A stretch of 64,000 bases of DNA, from contig NZ_JBNATX010000001.1 of assembly GCF_049701115.1 (NCBI RefSeq), positions 62,001 to 126,000 on the forward strand. The letters run 5' to 3'. Both the position numbers and the translations under genes were made by a program. The stretch comes from Thermoanaerobacter sp049701115 (GTDB taxonomy: Bacteria > Bacillota > Thermoanaerobacteria > Thermoanaerobacterales > Thermoanaerobacteraceae). This document shows positions 17,103 through 26,803 of the stretch, one piece after another. Numbering within the stretch: the first letter of the stretch is position 1; each line of letters opens with the position of its first letter. The notes below the pieces were generated by a model. The model was not told the origin of the DNA and did no database searches. It saw nothing but the letters and a program-made list of their open reading frames with translations.

Positions 17103-18185
17103 GTGAATAAAATAAATCTTCAACTTTTTGCAGGAGAAAAAACAGAGCCAGCTACACCTAAGAGGAGACAGGAGGCTAGAAAAAAGGGGCAGGTTTTTCA
17201 AAGTAGAGAAATAACCTCGGCTCTCGTCATAGTCATAGGTTTTTTGATGATTACCTTCTTTTTAGAGGGTTTTTTGGGGCGAGTGGGAACCCTTTTAAAA
17301 TTTCTTCTTTTTACCTATTCCGGGGCAAACGATGATGTATTTAATACAATAGGAATATGGAAAATTTTTCGCTATGTTCTAAGCCAAACTGCGTTGATTG
17401 TTTTTCCTTTTGTATTTACAGTTTTTACAATAGCTTTAGCTGCTACATATTTTCAGGTGGGGTTTGTGTTTACTACAGAACCGTTGACACTAAAGTTTGA
17501 AAGATTAAACCCTGTGGAAGGATTTAAAAGGATATTCTCAAGGAGAGCGCTTTTAGAGCTTTTTAAATCCATTGCAAAAGTAGTGGTACTGTTTTACATA
17601 ATGTATTCCTTTTTGGCTTCTCAGTATAAAGGAATACCCATGCTTCTTGACATGAGGGTTCAGGACCTTTTAAGGTATGTTTCTAACTTGCTTTTCGGGA
17701 TTACTATAAGAGTGGGAGTTGTTCTGGTGATTTTAGGAGTTATTGATTACTTCTTTCAGTGGAGAGAATACGAAAATAGCCTCAAGATGAGCAAGGAGGA
17801 CATAAAGGAGGAATTTAAGGAGACGGAGGGTAACCCTCAAATAAAAGCAGAGGTGCGAAAAAGGCAAAGACAAATATCTACTCGAAGGATGATGCAAGAA
17901 TTGAAAAAGGCAGATGTAGTAATAACGAACCCCACTCATTTTGCAGTAGCTCTCATGTATGACAGTGAAGTAAATGATGCACCTGTAGTTGTAGCCAAAG
18001 GGAAAGACCTGCTGGCGCTGAAAATAAGAGAAGAGGCGGAAAAGCTTAATATACCCGTTGTAGAGAATAAACCTCTTGCTCAATCTCTCTATAATTCCAC
18101 GGAAGTCGGTCAGATGATTCCACCCGAACTTTACCAGGCAGTAGCAGAAGTTCTAGCATATGTCTACAGCCTGCGAGGAGAATAA
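17103..18185 (+). CDS. flhB: Flagellar export switch protein FlhB
   Basis: Membrane protein that switches export from rod/hook to filament substrates after self-cleavage. It has 360 residues: an N-terminal LQLFAGEKTEPATPKRR, four membrane helices, and a cytoplasmic domain carrying the autocleavage motif NPTH in VVITNPTHFAVAL. GTG 17094 is also in frame, but AAGGTGA (17090-17096) places the start at GTG 17103, matching family N-termini. Confidence 0.96.
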   Translation: MNKINLQLFAGEKTEPATPKRRQEARKKGQVFQSREITSALVIVIGFLMITFFLEGFLGRVGTLLKFLLFTYSGANDDVFNTIGIWKIFRYVLSQTALIVFPFVFTVFTIALAATYFQVGFVFTTEPLTLKFERLNPVEGFKRIFSRRALLELFKSIAKVVVLFYIMYSFLASQYKGIPMLLDMRVQDLLRYVSNLLFGITIRVGVVLVILGVIDYFFQWREYENSLKMSKEDIKEEFKETEGNPQIKAEVRKRQRQISTRRMMQELKKADVVITNPTHFAVALMYDSEVNDAPVVVAKGKDLLALKIREEAEKLNIPVVENKPLAQSLYNSTEVGQMIPPELYQAVAEVLAYVYSLRGE

Positions 18186-18196
18186 GGAGGGATATC

Positions 18197-20218
18197 TTGA
18201 AAACCTCTGAATTTACAATAGCGCTTTTTGTGGTTGGAATAGTTTTTTTGATAATAATTCCTGTTCCTCCTTTGGTTATGGATTTTCTGTTAATTTTCAA
18301 TATCACTTTGTCTATTATAATACTTTTGACTACCATGTACGTTAAGGATTCTTTGGATTTTTACGTTTTTCCTTCGATACTTCTGGTGACTACCCTTATA
18401 AGATTGGCCCTTAATATATCAAGCACAAGGCTCATACTCACCAATGCCTATGCAGGTGGTGTCATACAAGCATTTGGAAGTTTTGTAATAGGAGGAAATC
18501 CGGTAGTAGGCTTCATAATTTTTCTAATAATCGCCATTGTACAATTTATTGTCATAACCAAGGGAGCCGAAAGAGTATCAGAGGTAGCTGCCCGTTTCAC
18601 ATTGGATGCTATGCCAGGAAAGCAAATGGCTATCGATGCCGACTTAAATGCTGGTATTATAACGGAGAGGGAAGCGATAGAAAGAAGAAAACAGATTCAG
18701 CAGGAAGCTAAGTTTTACGGTGCTATGGATGGAGCCAGCAAGTTTGTGAGAGGAGATGCCATAGTTTCCATAATTGTGATAATCATAAATATAATCGGTG
18801 GATTTATTATTGGAATGGCAATGAAAGGAATGGATGCAAATACTGCACTTCACACTTACACCCTTTTAACTGTTGGAGAGGGCCTTGTTAATCAAATACC
18901 TGCTCTTTTAATCTCTACTGCAACAGGTATAATTGTAACTCGCGCTTCTTCAGATTTTAATCTAGGTCTTGATATGGTACGGCAGGTATTTAGCGAGCCG
19001 CGGATTTTAAAAATTGCTTCTTTGCTTTTGTTTGCATTGGTTTTTGTACCCCTTTTGCCTAAACTTCCTCTCATTTTAATGGGAAGCTTGTTTGCTTATC
19101 TTGGATTTGCTACTACAAAAAAGGTTGAATTGAAAGAAGAGGACCAGGAAGAAAGCATAAAAGAACTCGAAAGTATAAGAGATCCGAAGAAAGTATATGA
19201 AATACTCCAGATAGACCCAATCGAGTTAGAGTTCGGATATGAGCTTATACCTCTTGCAAGCGGTGAACTTCTGGATAGGATTGTGATGATAAGGCGACAA
19301 ATTGCTTTGGAACTTGGTATTGTGGTTCCAATGGTGCGCTTAAGGGACAATATACAGCTTATGCCAAATGAATATGTCATAAAGATAAAAGGAAATGAAG
19401 TGGCTCGTGGCAAAGTATATGTAGACAGATATATGGCTATGACGGCTGGAGAAATTGAAGAGGACGTAGAAGGTATAAGGGAAAGAGAACCCGCTTTTGG
19501 CCTCGAAGCTATTTGGGTAGATGAGAATGAGAGGTCTAAAGTAGAAGCGAGAGGCTATACGGTGGTAGATGTTCCTACTGTGATAGCAACGCACCTTACC
19601 CACATCATCAAGCAACACGCGCACGAGCTTTTGGGCAGACAGGAGGTGCAAAATCTCATTGACAATATAAAATCAACCCACCCGACACTCGTAGAAGAGC
19701 TGGTACCTAAAGTTATGACGGTGGGAGAAATACAGAAAGTGCTTTCAAACCTTTTAAGGGAAGGAATTCCTATTAGAGATCTTGTTACAATTTTAGAGAC
19801 TTTGGCAGACTATGCTCCTGTAGCAAGAGATACTGATGTATTAACCGAATACGTGAGACAGGCTCTTGCCCGTACCATCTCGAACAAATATGCTCCTGAT
19901 GGCAAGATAAAAGTGATAACCTTAGATCCTTCGGTGGAGCAAATAATATCTTCCAGCATTACACAGACTGAACACGGATCTTACCTTGCCATAGAACCTG
20001 TGACCGCACAGAGGATTTTGAGAAGCATCCAGGAGACTGCAAGAAATTTAAATATTAAGGGGATACAGCCTGTTATTCTTACTGCACCTGTTACAAGGTT
20101 TTACTTGAGAAAATTGGTAGAACAGCTTTCTCCAGATATTGCTGTTTTATCCTATAACGAGCTTTTACCCAATGTAGAAGTAATTTCTGTGGGGACGGTG
20201 AAATTGGGTGAAAATTAA
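18197..20218 (+). CDS. flhA: Flagellar export gate protein FlhA
   Basis: Large export-gate protein whose nonameric cytoplasmic ring docks chaperone-substrate complexes. It has 673 residues with about seven to eight membrane helices in the first 310. Between them is the cytoplasmic FHIPEP loop with GAERVSEVAARFTLDAMPGK, followed by a cytoplasmic domain of about 350 residues. TTG start with AAGGAGGG upstream. flhF overlaps its last 11 bases. Confidence 0.97.
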   Translation: MKTSEFTIALFVVGIVFLIIIPVPPLVMDFLLIFNITLSIIILLTTMYVKDSLDFYVFPSILLVTTLIRLALNISSTRLILTNAYAGGVIQAFGSFVIGGNPVVGFIIFLIIAIVQFIVITKGAERVSEVAARFTLDAMPGKQMAIDADLNAGIITEREAIERRKQIQQEAKFYGAMDGASKFVRGDAIVSIIVIIINIIGGFIIGMAMKGMDANTALHTYTLLTVGEGLVNQIPALLISTATGIIVTRASSDFNLGLDMVRQVFSEPRILKIASLLLFALVFVPLLPKLPLILMGSLFAYLGFATTKKVELKEEDQEESIKELESIRDPKKVYEILQIDPIELEFGYELIPLASGELLDRIVMIRRQIALELGIVVPMVRLRDNIQLMPNEYVIKIKGNEVARGKVYVDRYMAMTAGEIEEDVEGIREREPAFGLEAIWVDENERSKVEARGYTVVDVPTVIATHLTHIIKQHAHELLGRQEVQNLIDNIKSTHPTLVEELVPKVMTVGEIQKVLSNLLREGIPIRDLVTILETLADYAPVARDTDVLTEYVRQALARTISNKYAPDGKIKVITLDPSVEQIISSSITQTEHGSYLAIEPVTAQRILRSIQETARNLNIKGIQPVILTAPVTRFYLRKLVEQLSPDIAVLSYNELLPNVEVISVGTVKLGEN

Positions 20219-21233
20219 AAAGTATATAGCCAATGACTTTCAAGAAGCGCTTAAGATGGTGAAAGCAGAAATGGGAAGTAATGCCGTGATTCTTCATCAA
20301 CACAGGGTAAAAGAAAAAGGATTAAGGGGACTTTTTAAAAAAAGCAAGGTGGAAGTAGTAGCTGCTGTAGAGGACACTCCCTATTCCGTGCCGAAAGATA
20401 TAATCACGAAAAAGGACATAAATGAACTTAAAAACCTTATAAAGACAATAGCTACAGAAAAAAATACACAAATTTTTGAAAACGGAGTAAAATCAATTAC
20501 TTCGAAACTCCTTGAGTATGGTATTGAAAAGGAACTTTCTCAACTCTTAGGAGAAGGAATAGATGAACTGGATGAGGTGGGAAAAGAACTGCTTAAAAAA
20601 AGGATTAAAGCTTTTTTAGGAGCTCCTCAACCCCTTGACAGTGGCAAGAGTAAAAAGGTACTTTTTATAGGTCCTACAGGTGTAGGCAAAACTACGACGG
20701 TAGCAAAGATAGCGTCTCATCTTATTCTAAACGAAGGGAAAAAAGTAATGCTTGTTACGGCAGATGTATTTAGAATTGCTGCTTACGAACAGATTAAAAG
20801 TTATGGTGACATTTTAGGAGTGCCAGTTAGAGTGGTCAGCAATGTATTTGAATTTCACAAGCTACAACCGGAATTTAAAAATTACGATGTAGTTTTAATA
20901 GATACCGCAGGAAGAAGCCATAAAGATGAAAAGCGTGTTAATGAGCTTAAAACCTTCATGAAGTATGCCGAATGCGACGAAATATACTTATGCTTAAGTG
21001 CTACCACAAGGCCTCAAGATTTAAAAGAAGTAATAAAAAAATACGATTTTGCGGGAAATTATAAGCTTATATTTACAAAGTTGGACGAGACGGACAACTA
21101 TAGTTCTATATTGAATGCAGTTTATTATTCCGGGCAACCAATTTCTTATTTCACAAACGGGCAAATAGTACCGGATGATTTGATGCTTGCAGACAGCGAA
21201 ATCATTTTTTCAAGTATAGTAAAGGGGTATTAA
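20208..21233 (+). CDS. flhF: Flagellar biosynthesis SRP-like GTPase FlhF
   Basis: SIMIBI GTPase related to Ffh/FtsY that governs flagellar placement and number. It has 341 residues: N-terminal B domain MKIKKYIANDFQEALKMVK, an N domain, and a G domain with Walker A GPTGVGKTT (155-163), DTAGRS near 231 and TKLDETDNYS near 286. GTG start overlapping flhA. Paired with flhG immediately downstream. Confidence 0.96.
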   Translation: MKIKKYIANDFQEALKMVKAEMGSNAVILHQHRVKEKGLRGLFKKSKVEVVAAVEDTPYSVPKDIITKKDINELKNLIKTIATEKNTQIFENGVKSITSKLLEYGIEKELSQLLGEGIDELDEVGKELLKKRIKAFLGAPQPLDSGKSKKVLFIGPTGVGKTTTVAKIASHLILNEGKKVMLVTADVFRIAAYEQIKSYGDILGVPVRVVSNVFEFHKLQPEFKNYDVVLIDTAGRSHKDEKRVNELKTFMKYAECDEIYLCLSATTRPQDLKEVIKKYDFAGNYKLIFTKLDETDNYSSILNAVYYSGQPISYFTNGQIVPDDLMLADSEIIFSSIVKGY

Positions 21234-21237
21234 AGCG

Positions 21238-22092
21238 ATGGACCAGGCAGAAAGCTTGAGAAGATTGGTTTCCCAGCAAAAGGCTATCAAAAAGAGCAGA
21301 GTAGTGACGATAAGCGGAGGAAAAGGAGGGATAGGCAAAACTTGCATATCAGTAAACTTGTCCTTGGCATTAAAAAAACTGGGCTACAACGTCACCATAA
21401 TTGATGCTGATTTAGGGTTTTCGAATGTAGAAATTGAAATGGGTGTAACTTCTAGATATACGCTGTTTGATGTCTTGTACAATAACAAAATGATAACAGA
21501 AGTGATAAGTGAAGGTCCACTGGGAGTTAAATACATTTCCTCTGGAGGAGATTTTGCTTCTGTTGGCGAAGGGGTTGATTTGTCTCTTTTCCTTAGCAAT
21601 ATTAAAATTTTAGACTATTATTCCGATTTTATTATTATAGATACAGGTGCAGGTCTTAACAAAGTGGTAAACCAATTTCTAAAAGCGGCAGATGAGGTAA
21701 TATTGATAGTTACTCCTGAACCTACTTCCATAATGGATGCTTATACGTTGATAAAACATTCATTAGTTGAAGAGAAAAAAAAGATAAATATCATCATTAA
21801 TAAGGCAAAGAACTTTGAAGAATACAGAAAAATTTATAAAAGATTTGAAGCAGTAGTAAACAATTATCTTGGAGTAGAACTTTCAGATCTGGGATATCTG
21901 GAAATTGATGAAAAGATGACTGAGTGCATAATCGAACAGACTCCCATAATCATCAAATACCATAATGGTAAGACAGCAAAAAGGTTTCTTCAAATTGCTG
22001 CTAAATTAGCTAATGAGCCTCCTCCCGAAGAATCAAAAGGGTTGTGGGGGATTTTTGCGAGACTTTTAAACAAAGATAGAGGGAGGATGTAA
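21238..22092 (+). CDS. flhG: Flagellar number regulator FlhG (YlxH), MinD-like ATPase
   Basis: MinD/ParA-type ATPase that activates the FlhF GTPase and, in Bacillus, interacts with FliM/FliY. It has 284 residues. The N-terminal activator helix DQAESLRRLVSQQ contains the DQAxxLR motif that stimulates FlhF. Deviant Walker A GGKGGIGKT lies at residues 27-35, and ADLGFSNVEIEMG and DTGAGL follow. A short amphipathic C-terminus could be membrane-targeting. Begins 4 bases after flhF. Confidence 0.95.
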   Translation: MDQAESLRRLVSQQKAIKKSRVVTISGGKGGIGKTCISVNLSLALKKLGYNVTIIDADLGFSNVEIEMGVTSRYTLFDVLYNNKMITEVISEGPLGVKYISSGGDFASVGEGVDLSLFLSNIKILDYYSDFIIIDTGAGLNKVVNQFLKAADEVILIVTPEPTSIMDAYTLIKHSLVEEKKKINIIINKAKNFEEYRKIYKRFEAVVNNYLGVELSDLGYLEIDEKMTECIIEQTPIIIKYHNGKTAKRFLQIAAKLANEPPPEESKGLWGIFARLLNKDRGRM

Positions 22093-22716
22093 ATGAATCA
22101 AGTAAACTTACAACCGGGACAGAAAATTAAAATCGGATTAAATGAAGGAAAGGTCATGTACTCTTCCCAGGTGCAGGATGTATCAAGGGATGGAACTTTG
22201 CTGGTTGACACTCCAGTTTACCGCGGTCACCTTGTACCTATAAGGGTTGATTCTATTGTCCAAGTTATTTACTTTACAAAGCAGGGACTTTTCATATTCT
22301 ACGCAAAGGTTTTGAACAGGTTCTCAGGTAGCATACCGCTTTTAGAATTAATGCCTATAAGCGGTGTAGAAAGATTGCAGAGAAGGAAGTACTTTAGGCT
22401 GGAAAAATTAATACCCTTTACTTACAAAATAGTAGGTGAAGATGAAGAATACAGGGGAATGATACAAGACATAAGTGGTGGGGGGTTAAGATGTCAAGTA
22501 GACAAAAAATTAGAGGTAGGAACTCAGATAGAATGTAATTTTATCTTGGATGAAGAGGTAAGGGTCATAGGGAAAGTTGTGAGATATGAAGAGGGTTTAG
22601 AAAAGGGATATGAAATAGGCGTTTGTTATGTGGACATAGATGAAAAAATGAGAGAAAAGATAATACGCTACATATTTGAAGAGCAGAGAAAAATAAGGCA
22701 AAAAGGGATTGAATAG
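22093..22716 (+). CDS. Flagellar brake PilZ-domain protein (YcgR/YpfA-like), c-di-GMP binding
   Basis: A 207-residue protein with an N-terminal YcgR-like beta domain and a C-terminal PilZ domain. The c-di-GMP contacts are present: RRKYFR (97-102) for the RxxxR motif and DISGGG (126-131) for the D/NxSxxG motif. YcgR-type proteins slow the motor when c-di-GMP is high. Embedded between flhG and cheB with a 0-bp gap to flhG, so likely a motility brake. GGGAGG stands just upstream. Confidence 0.9.
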   Translation: MNQVNLQPGQKIKIGLNEGKVMYSSQVQDVSRDGTLLVDTPVYRGHLVPIRVDSIVQVIYFTKQGLFIFYAKVLNRFSGSIPLLELMPISGVERLQRRKYFRLEKLIPFTYKIVGEDEEYRGMIQDISGGGLRCQVDKKLEVGTQIECNFILDEEVRVIGKVVRYEEGLEKGYEIGVCYVDIDEKMREKIIRYIFEEQRKIRQKGIE

Positions 22717-22719
22717 GGT

Positions 22720-23316
22720 ATGAAAGACAAATGCATTGTACTGATTGGGTCTTCTACTGGGGGTCCGAGAGCCTTAGAATACCTTCTTTCCAGTTTACCT
22801 GAAGATATAGGGGTACCTTTGGTGGTGGTTCAACATATGCCGCAAAGGTTCACAGGCCTTATGGCGGAAAGGCTCAACATAAAGTGCAGGATAAAGGTTA
22901 AAGAGGCAGAGGATAATGAAGTAATAAGAAATAATGTAGCTTATATAACTCCGGGAGATAAACATCTAATTCTTGAAAAGGAAGGGGAGAAAGTCAAAGT
23001 AAAGCTCGTTGAACAATTCGATTCTATCTATAAACCATCAATAGATGCGACTTTTATAAGTGCTTCAAAACTTGATTACTGCATAATAGCTGTTATACTA
23101 ACAGGAATGGGAAGTGATGGAGCAAAGGGGATAAGATTTTTAAAAGATAAAAATGCTTACATAATTTCTCAAGATGTAGAATCTTCTATTGCAAAAGGGA
23201 TGCCCTATAGTGCTATAAAAACAGGGGTTGTAGACAAGGTCTTGCCTTTAGATAAGATTCCGCAGGAAATAATAGAGAAAGTGAGGGAGTTTTATGGAAA
23301 CCAATCAATACATTGA
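22720..23316 (+). CDS. cheB: Receiver-less CheB chemoreceptor methylesterase domain protein
   Basis: Removes methyl groups from, or deamidates, chemoreceptor glutamates. Only 198 residues: the catalytic domain without the N-terminal receiver domain found in standard CheB (about 350 residues). The triad is intact: Ser12 in SSTGG, His39 in VQHMPQRF and Asp133 in GMGSDGA. The preceding gene ends 3 bases upstream, so no receiver is hidden there. Its 3' end overlaps cheA by 23 bp. Without phosphorylation control it would be constitutive or controlled by partners; that is inference. Confidence 0.9.
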   Translation: MKDKCIVLIGSSTGGPRALEYLLSSLPEDIGVPLVVVQHMPQRFTGLMAERLNIKCRIKVKEAEDNEVIRNNVAYITPGDKHLILEKEGEKVKVKLVEQFDSIYKPSIDATFISASKLDYCIIAVILTGMGSDGAKGIRFLKDKNAYIISQDVESSIAKGMPYSAIKTGVVDKVLPLDKIPQEIIEKVREFYGNQSIH

Positions 23317-25237
23317 AATATTTATTGAGGAATCTCAAGAGCACATAGAAAATTTAAACGCTAACCTCCTTCTTTTAGAAAAAGACCCTCAGAATAGGAG
23401 CGTGATCGACGAAATTTTTCGGTCTGCTCATACCCTAAAAGGAATGGCGGCTACAATGGGCTTTGAAAATATGAACAGGTTGGCCCACAAAATGGAGGAT
23501 ATTCTTCAAGAGATAAAAAATGGTAGAATCTCTATTAACAGCGCTATAATGGATGTGCTTTTCAAAGGCGTAGATGTATTGAGTGAAATGGTAAGTTCTA
23601 TATCACAAACAGGAGAAGATTTTCCAGCCGACGAGGTGATATTTCTATTATCTGGCATAAAAGAGAAAGATTCTGATGAGAAAGCTCTCTTAACCTCCTC
23701 ATATGATAATAATTCTATTAATGAGTATGAAGAAGATGTGATAAGAGAGGCCTATAAAGAAAATTACAGGGCTTTTAGAATAACCATCGACATAGACAAA
23801 GGTTGCATGATGAAGTCGGCCAGAGCTTTTGTCATTTTTAACAGCCTCGACAAGCTGGGAGAAATAATAAATTCTTTTCCTCCGGTGGAAGATATAGAAG
23901 ATGAAAAATTTGACTATACCTTTACCCTTCATTTTCTTACAAAAGAAGATAAAGAAAAACTAAAAGAAACCCTTTTATCCATACCTGAAGTAGAAAAGGT
24001 AGAGATAGAAGAAATACATGTAACTTCTTTAAAAGAAGAAAACGAGGATGTAAAGATTTTAGAAGCAACTAAAAAAACATTAAGCTCGAATAAAACTTCC
24101 AAAAGTGTAAGGGTTGATATAGACAGGTTAGACAATCTGATGAATCTTGTTAGTGAACTTATAATAATAAAGACCAGGTTAGAGGGTTTAGAAGCTGAGA
24201 ACAAAAATCCAGAGACTTCAAGTGCAATTGAATATCTAGAAAGAATTACTACAAGTTTACACGACGCGGTTATGAAGGTAAGAATGGTCCCGGTAGAAAG
24301 AGTTTTTAATAGATTTCCAAGAATGGTTAGAGATCTGTCCCTTGAACTCGGAAAGAAAATTAATCTTAACATGTACGGGCAAGATACAGAAGTAGATAGA
24401 ACCGTGATAGATGAGATAGGGGATCCTCTTGTTCACCTTATAAGAAATTCTATTGACCATGGGATAGAACCACCAGAAGAGAGGCAAAGAAAAGGCAAGC
24501 CTTCAGTAGGTACTATCAATTTGAAAGCCTACCATGAAGGTAACAATGTGATAATAGAAGTAAGTGATGATGGGAGAGGAATTGACATTGAAAAGGTGAA
24601 GGAAAAAGCTATTGAAAGAGGTATATATACTGAAGAGCAAATTGCAAATCTTTCAAAAGATAAAATATTTGAGATTTTATTCAAGCCAGGTTTCAGTACA
24701 GCAGATAAAGTTACAGATATTTCTGGAAGAGGCGTGGGATTGGATGTAGTTAAAAATAAGATCGAATCTTTAAATGGCACAATTGAAGTTTTTTCTGACC
24801 TTGATAAAGGTACAAAATTTTTAATAAAACTTCCTCTGACTCTTGCCATAATTCAAGCTTTACTAGTGAGAGTAGGGGATGAAAAGTTTGCGATACCTTT
24901 AAATTCTATTTCTGAGATAATACACAAAAAAGAAGAAGAGATAAGAAATGTTCAAGGGAAAGAAATAGTGCTTTATAGAGGCAAAGTAATACCAATAATA
25001 CGCCTAAATGAAGTACTTCAGACCAAAAAAACTCAAACAAATGGCAACTTGGTCTGTGTGATAATAAAAAAAGGAGAGAACCTCGCTTGCTGTACGGTGG
25101 ACGATTTAATAGGGCAGCAGGAAATAGTTATTAAGCCGCTAGGGAAATACTTGTCCAATGTCAAAATAATTGCGGGAGCGACAATATTAGGGGATGGGCA
25201 GGTAGCATTGATTGTAGATGCCAATAATTTGTTCTAA
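23294..25237 (+). CDS. cheA: Chemotaxis histidine kinase CheA
   Basis: Receptor-coupled kinase that phosphorylates CheY. It has 647 residues in the usual order. The P1 HPt domain has His46 in SAHTLKGMAATMGF. P2 (about 150-240) is followed by the P3 dimerisation helices starting at SVRVDIDRLDNLMNLVSELI. The P4 ATPase has N-box HLIRNSIDHGIEPP and G-boxes DDGRGID and GRGVGLDVV. The P5 CheW-like domain closes the protein. The ATG lies inside cheB; cheW follows. Confidence 0.97.
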   Translation: METNQYIEIFIEESQEHIENLNANLLLLEKDPQNRSVIDEIFRSAHTLKGMAATMGFENMNRLAHKMEDILQEIKNGRISINSAIMDVLFKGVDVLSEMVSSISQTGEDFPADEVIFLLSGIKEKDSDEKALLTSSYDNNSINEYEEDVIREAYKENYRAFRITIDIDKGCMMKSARAFVIFNSLDKLGEIINSFPPVEDIEDEKFDYTFTLHFLTKEDKEKLKETLLSIPEVEKVEIEEIHVTSLKEENEDVKILEATKKTLSSNKTSKSVRVDIDRLDNLMNLVSELIIIKTRLEGLEAENKNPETSSAIEYLERITTSLHDAVMKVRMVPVERVFNRFPRMVRDLSLELGKKINLNMYGQDTEVDRTVIDEIGDPLVHLIRNSIDHGIEPPEERQRKGKPSVGTINLKAYHEGNNVIIEVSDDGRGIDIEKVKEKAIERGIYTEEQIANLSKDKIFEILFKPGFSTADKVTDISGRGVGLDVVKNKIESLNGTIEVFSDLDKGTKFLIKLPLTLAIIQALLVRVGDEKFAIPLNSISEIIHKKEEEIRNVQGKEIVLYRGKVIPIIRLNEVLQTKKTQTNGNLVCVIIKKGENLACCTVDDLIGQQEIVIKPLGKYLSNVKIIAGATILGDGQVALIVDANNLF

Positions 25238-25252
25238 ATGGGAGGGAGGACT

Positions 25253-25678
25253 TTGGGTCTTTTTGTTGTGGCCAGGATAGAAGATGAGGAATATGCTATA
25301 GGAATTGAAAAGGTACAGACTATAGAAAAGATTTTGCCTATAACAAGAGTACCTCAGACAGAAAATTATGTTAAAGGGGTTATAAACCTAAGAGGGGAAA
25401 TAATACCGGTAATATCCTTACGGTTGAAATTAGGGCTTCCTGAAAAAGAATACGATGAAGACACGAGAATAGTAGTCTTAAAGGATGAAGACATGGTGGT
25501 GGGGCTTATCGTAGATAATGCTAATGAAGTAGTAGATATCAAAGAAGAAGATATGGACAGGCTTTCTTTTAGCGAAGGTAAAGAGGAGTATTCGAAATTT
25601 GTTACTACAGTTGGAAAAATCAAAGATAGGGTACTTTTACTACTGGACTTGCACAGACTTTTAGGGATTGGGATGTGA
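25253..25678 (+). CDS. cheW: Chemotaxis coupling protein CheW
   Basis: SH3-like scaffold that couples receptors to CheA. It has 141 residues with YAIGIEKVQTIEKILPITRVP and NLRGEIIPVISLRLKLGLP, both CheW signatures. ATG 25238 is in frame, but no ribosome site precedes it. GGAGGGAGG (25241-25249) points to TTG 25253. Follows cheA directly and overlaps cheC by 4 bp. Confidence 0.94.
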   Translation: MGLFVVARIEDEEYAIGIEKVQTIEKILPITRVPQTENYVKGVINLRGEIIPVISLRLKLGLPEKEYDEDTRIVVLKDEDMVVGLIVDNANEVVDIKEEDMDRLSFSEGKEEYSKFVTTVGKIKDRVLLLLDLHRLLGIGM

Positions 25679-26310
25679 GAGATGTGGATATAAACAGGTT
25701 AAATGAGATATATTTAGATGTTTTAAAAGAATTAGGCAATATAGGAGCTGGAAATGCTATAACAGCACTTTCTACTATGATAGGCAAGAAAGTGGACATG
25801 AAAGTTCCTACTATAAAAATTTTAGAACTAATAGAAGTTCCAGACATATTTGGGTCTCCTGATACCGTGATCGTAGGAATATACTTCGGGCTTGATGGAG
25901 ACGTAAAAGGGAACATTTTATTTGCTTTGGACCTTAAAAGTGCTTCTTCTCTCATATGGAATCTCATGGGAATAGAAGCAAAAGAAGAATTTGACGACCT
26001 TGAAAAGTCTGCACTAGAGGAAATTGGAAATATAATGGCAGGAAGTTATGTAGCTTCTCTTTCTACTCTTACTTCCCTCAACATGAAGATATCGCCTCCT
26101 GCGTTGAGCATAGACATGGCGGGAGCCATTTTAAGCGTTCCTGCAATACAGTATGGAGAGATTTCCGATAAGATACTGTTTATAGAAACAGAGTTTATAG
26201 AAGGGGAAAGGCTGATAAAAGGAGATTTTTTCCTTATACCTGATATAAATTCTTTTGATTTGATATTAAAGGCGCTTGGGGTTGAAGTAAATGGAGAACA
26301 AAATTCTTAG
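25675..26310 (+). CDS. cheC: CheY-P phosphatase CheC
   Basis: Dephosphorylates CheY-P and, with CheD, forms an adaptation feedback loop. It has 211 residues with two intact catalytic ExxN sites, ELGNIGAGNAITAL near residue 19 and EEIGNIMAGSYVASL near 115. GTG start overlapping cheW; GTG 25684 is a possible alternative. cheD begins inside its last 20 bases. Confidence 0.95.
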   Translation: MRDVDINRLNEIYLDVLKELGNIGAGNAITALSTMIGKKVDMKVPTIKILELIEVPDIFGSPDTVIVGIYFGLDGDVKGNILFALDLKSASSLIWNLMGIEAKEEFDDLEKSALEEIGNIMAGSYVASLSTLTSLNMKISPPALSIDMAGAILSVPAIQYGEISDKILFIETEFIEGERLIKGDFFLIPDINSFDLILKALGVEVNGEQNS

Positions 26311-26779
26311 GGTTGGAATGGCAGATGCAAAAGTTACAAAAAGTCCGGGGATATTGACCACAATCGGGCTGGGGTCTTGCGTAGGTATCGTACTTTATGA
26401 CCCTATTTCAAAAATTGCGGGGCTCGTACATATCATGCTCCCTTATAGCAACAAAATCTCGGACAACTCCAACAAACTAAAGTTTGCAGATACTGGAATA
26501 GAACTCTTAGTAGAACAAATGGTAAAAGAGGGAGCAAATTCCAAAAGACTGATAAGCAAAATAGCTGGAGGCGCGCAAATGTTTTCATCTAAAATAAATT
26601 CTGACCTCATGAATATAGGAGAAAGAAACGTGTTAGCCACAAAAGAAATCTTAAAAAAATTTGGTATACCCATTGTGGCAGAAGATACGGGAGGGAATTA
26701 CGGAAGAACGATAGAATTTTACTCGGAAGACGGAAAACTTTTAGTAAAGACAATAGGTCATGGTGTCAGGTACATATAA
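26291..26779 (+). CDS. cheD: Chemoreceptor glutamine deamidase CheD
   Basis: Deamidates receptor glutamines and stimulates CheC. It has 162 residues with catalytic Cys30 in GLGSCVGIVLYD and His47 in GLVHIMLP, plus a downstream KIAGGAQMF block. ATG within the 3' end of cheC supports coupled synthesis of the CheC-CheD pair. Confidence 0.96.
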   Translation: MENKILRVGMADAKVTKSPGILTTIGLGSCVGIVLYDPISKIAGLVHIMLPYSNKISDNSNKLKFADTGIELLVEQMVKEGANSKRLISKIAGGAQMFSSKINSDLMNIGERNVLATKEILKKFGIPIVAEDTGGNYGRTIEFYSEDGKLLVKTIGHGVRYI

Positions 26780-26803
26780 AAAATAGAAACTGGGGGAATT
26801 CAT

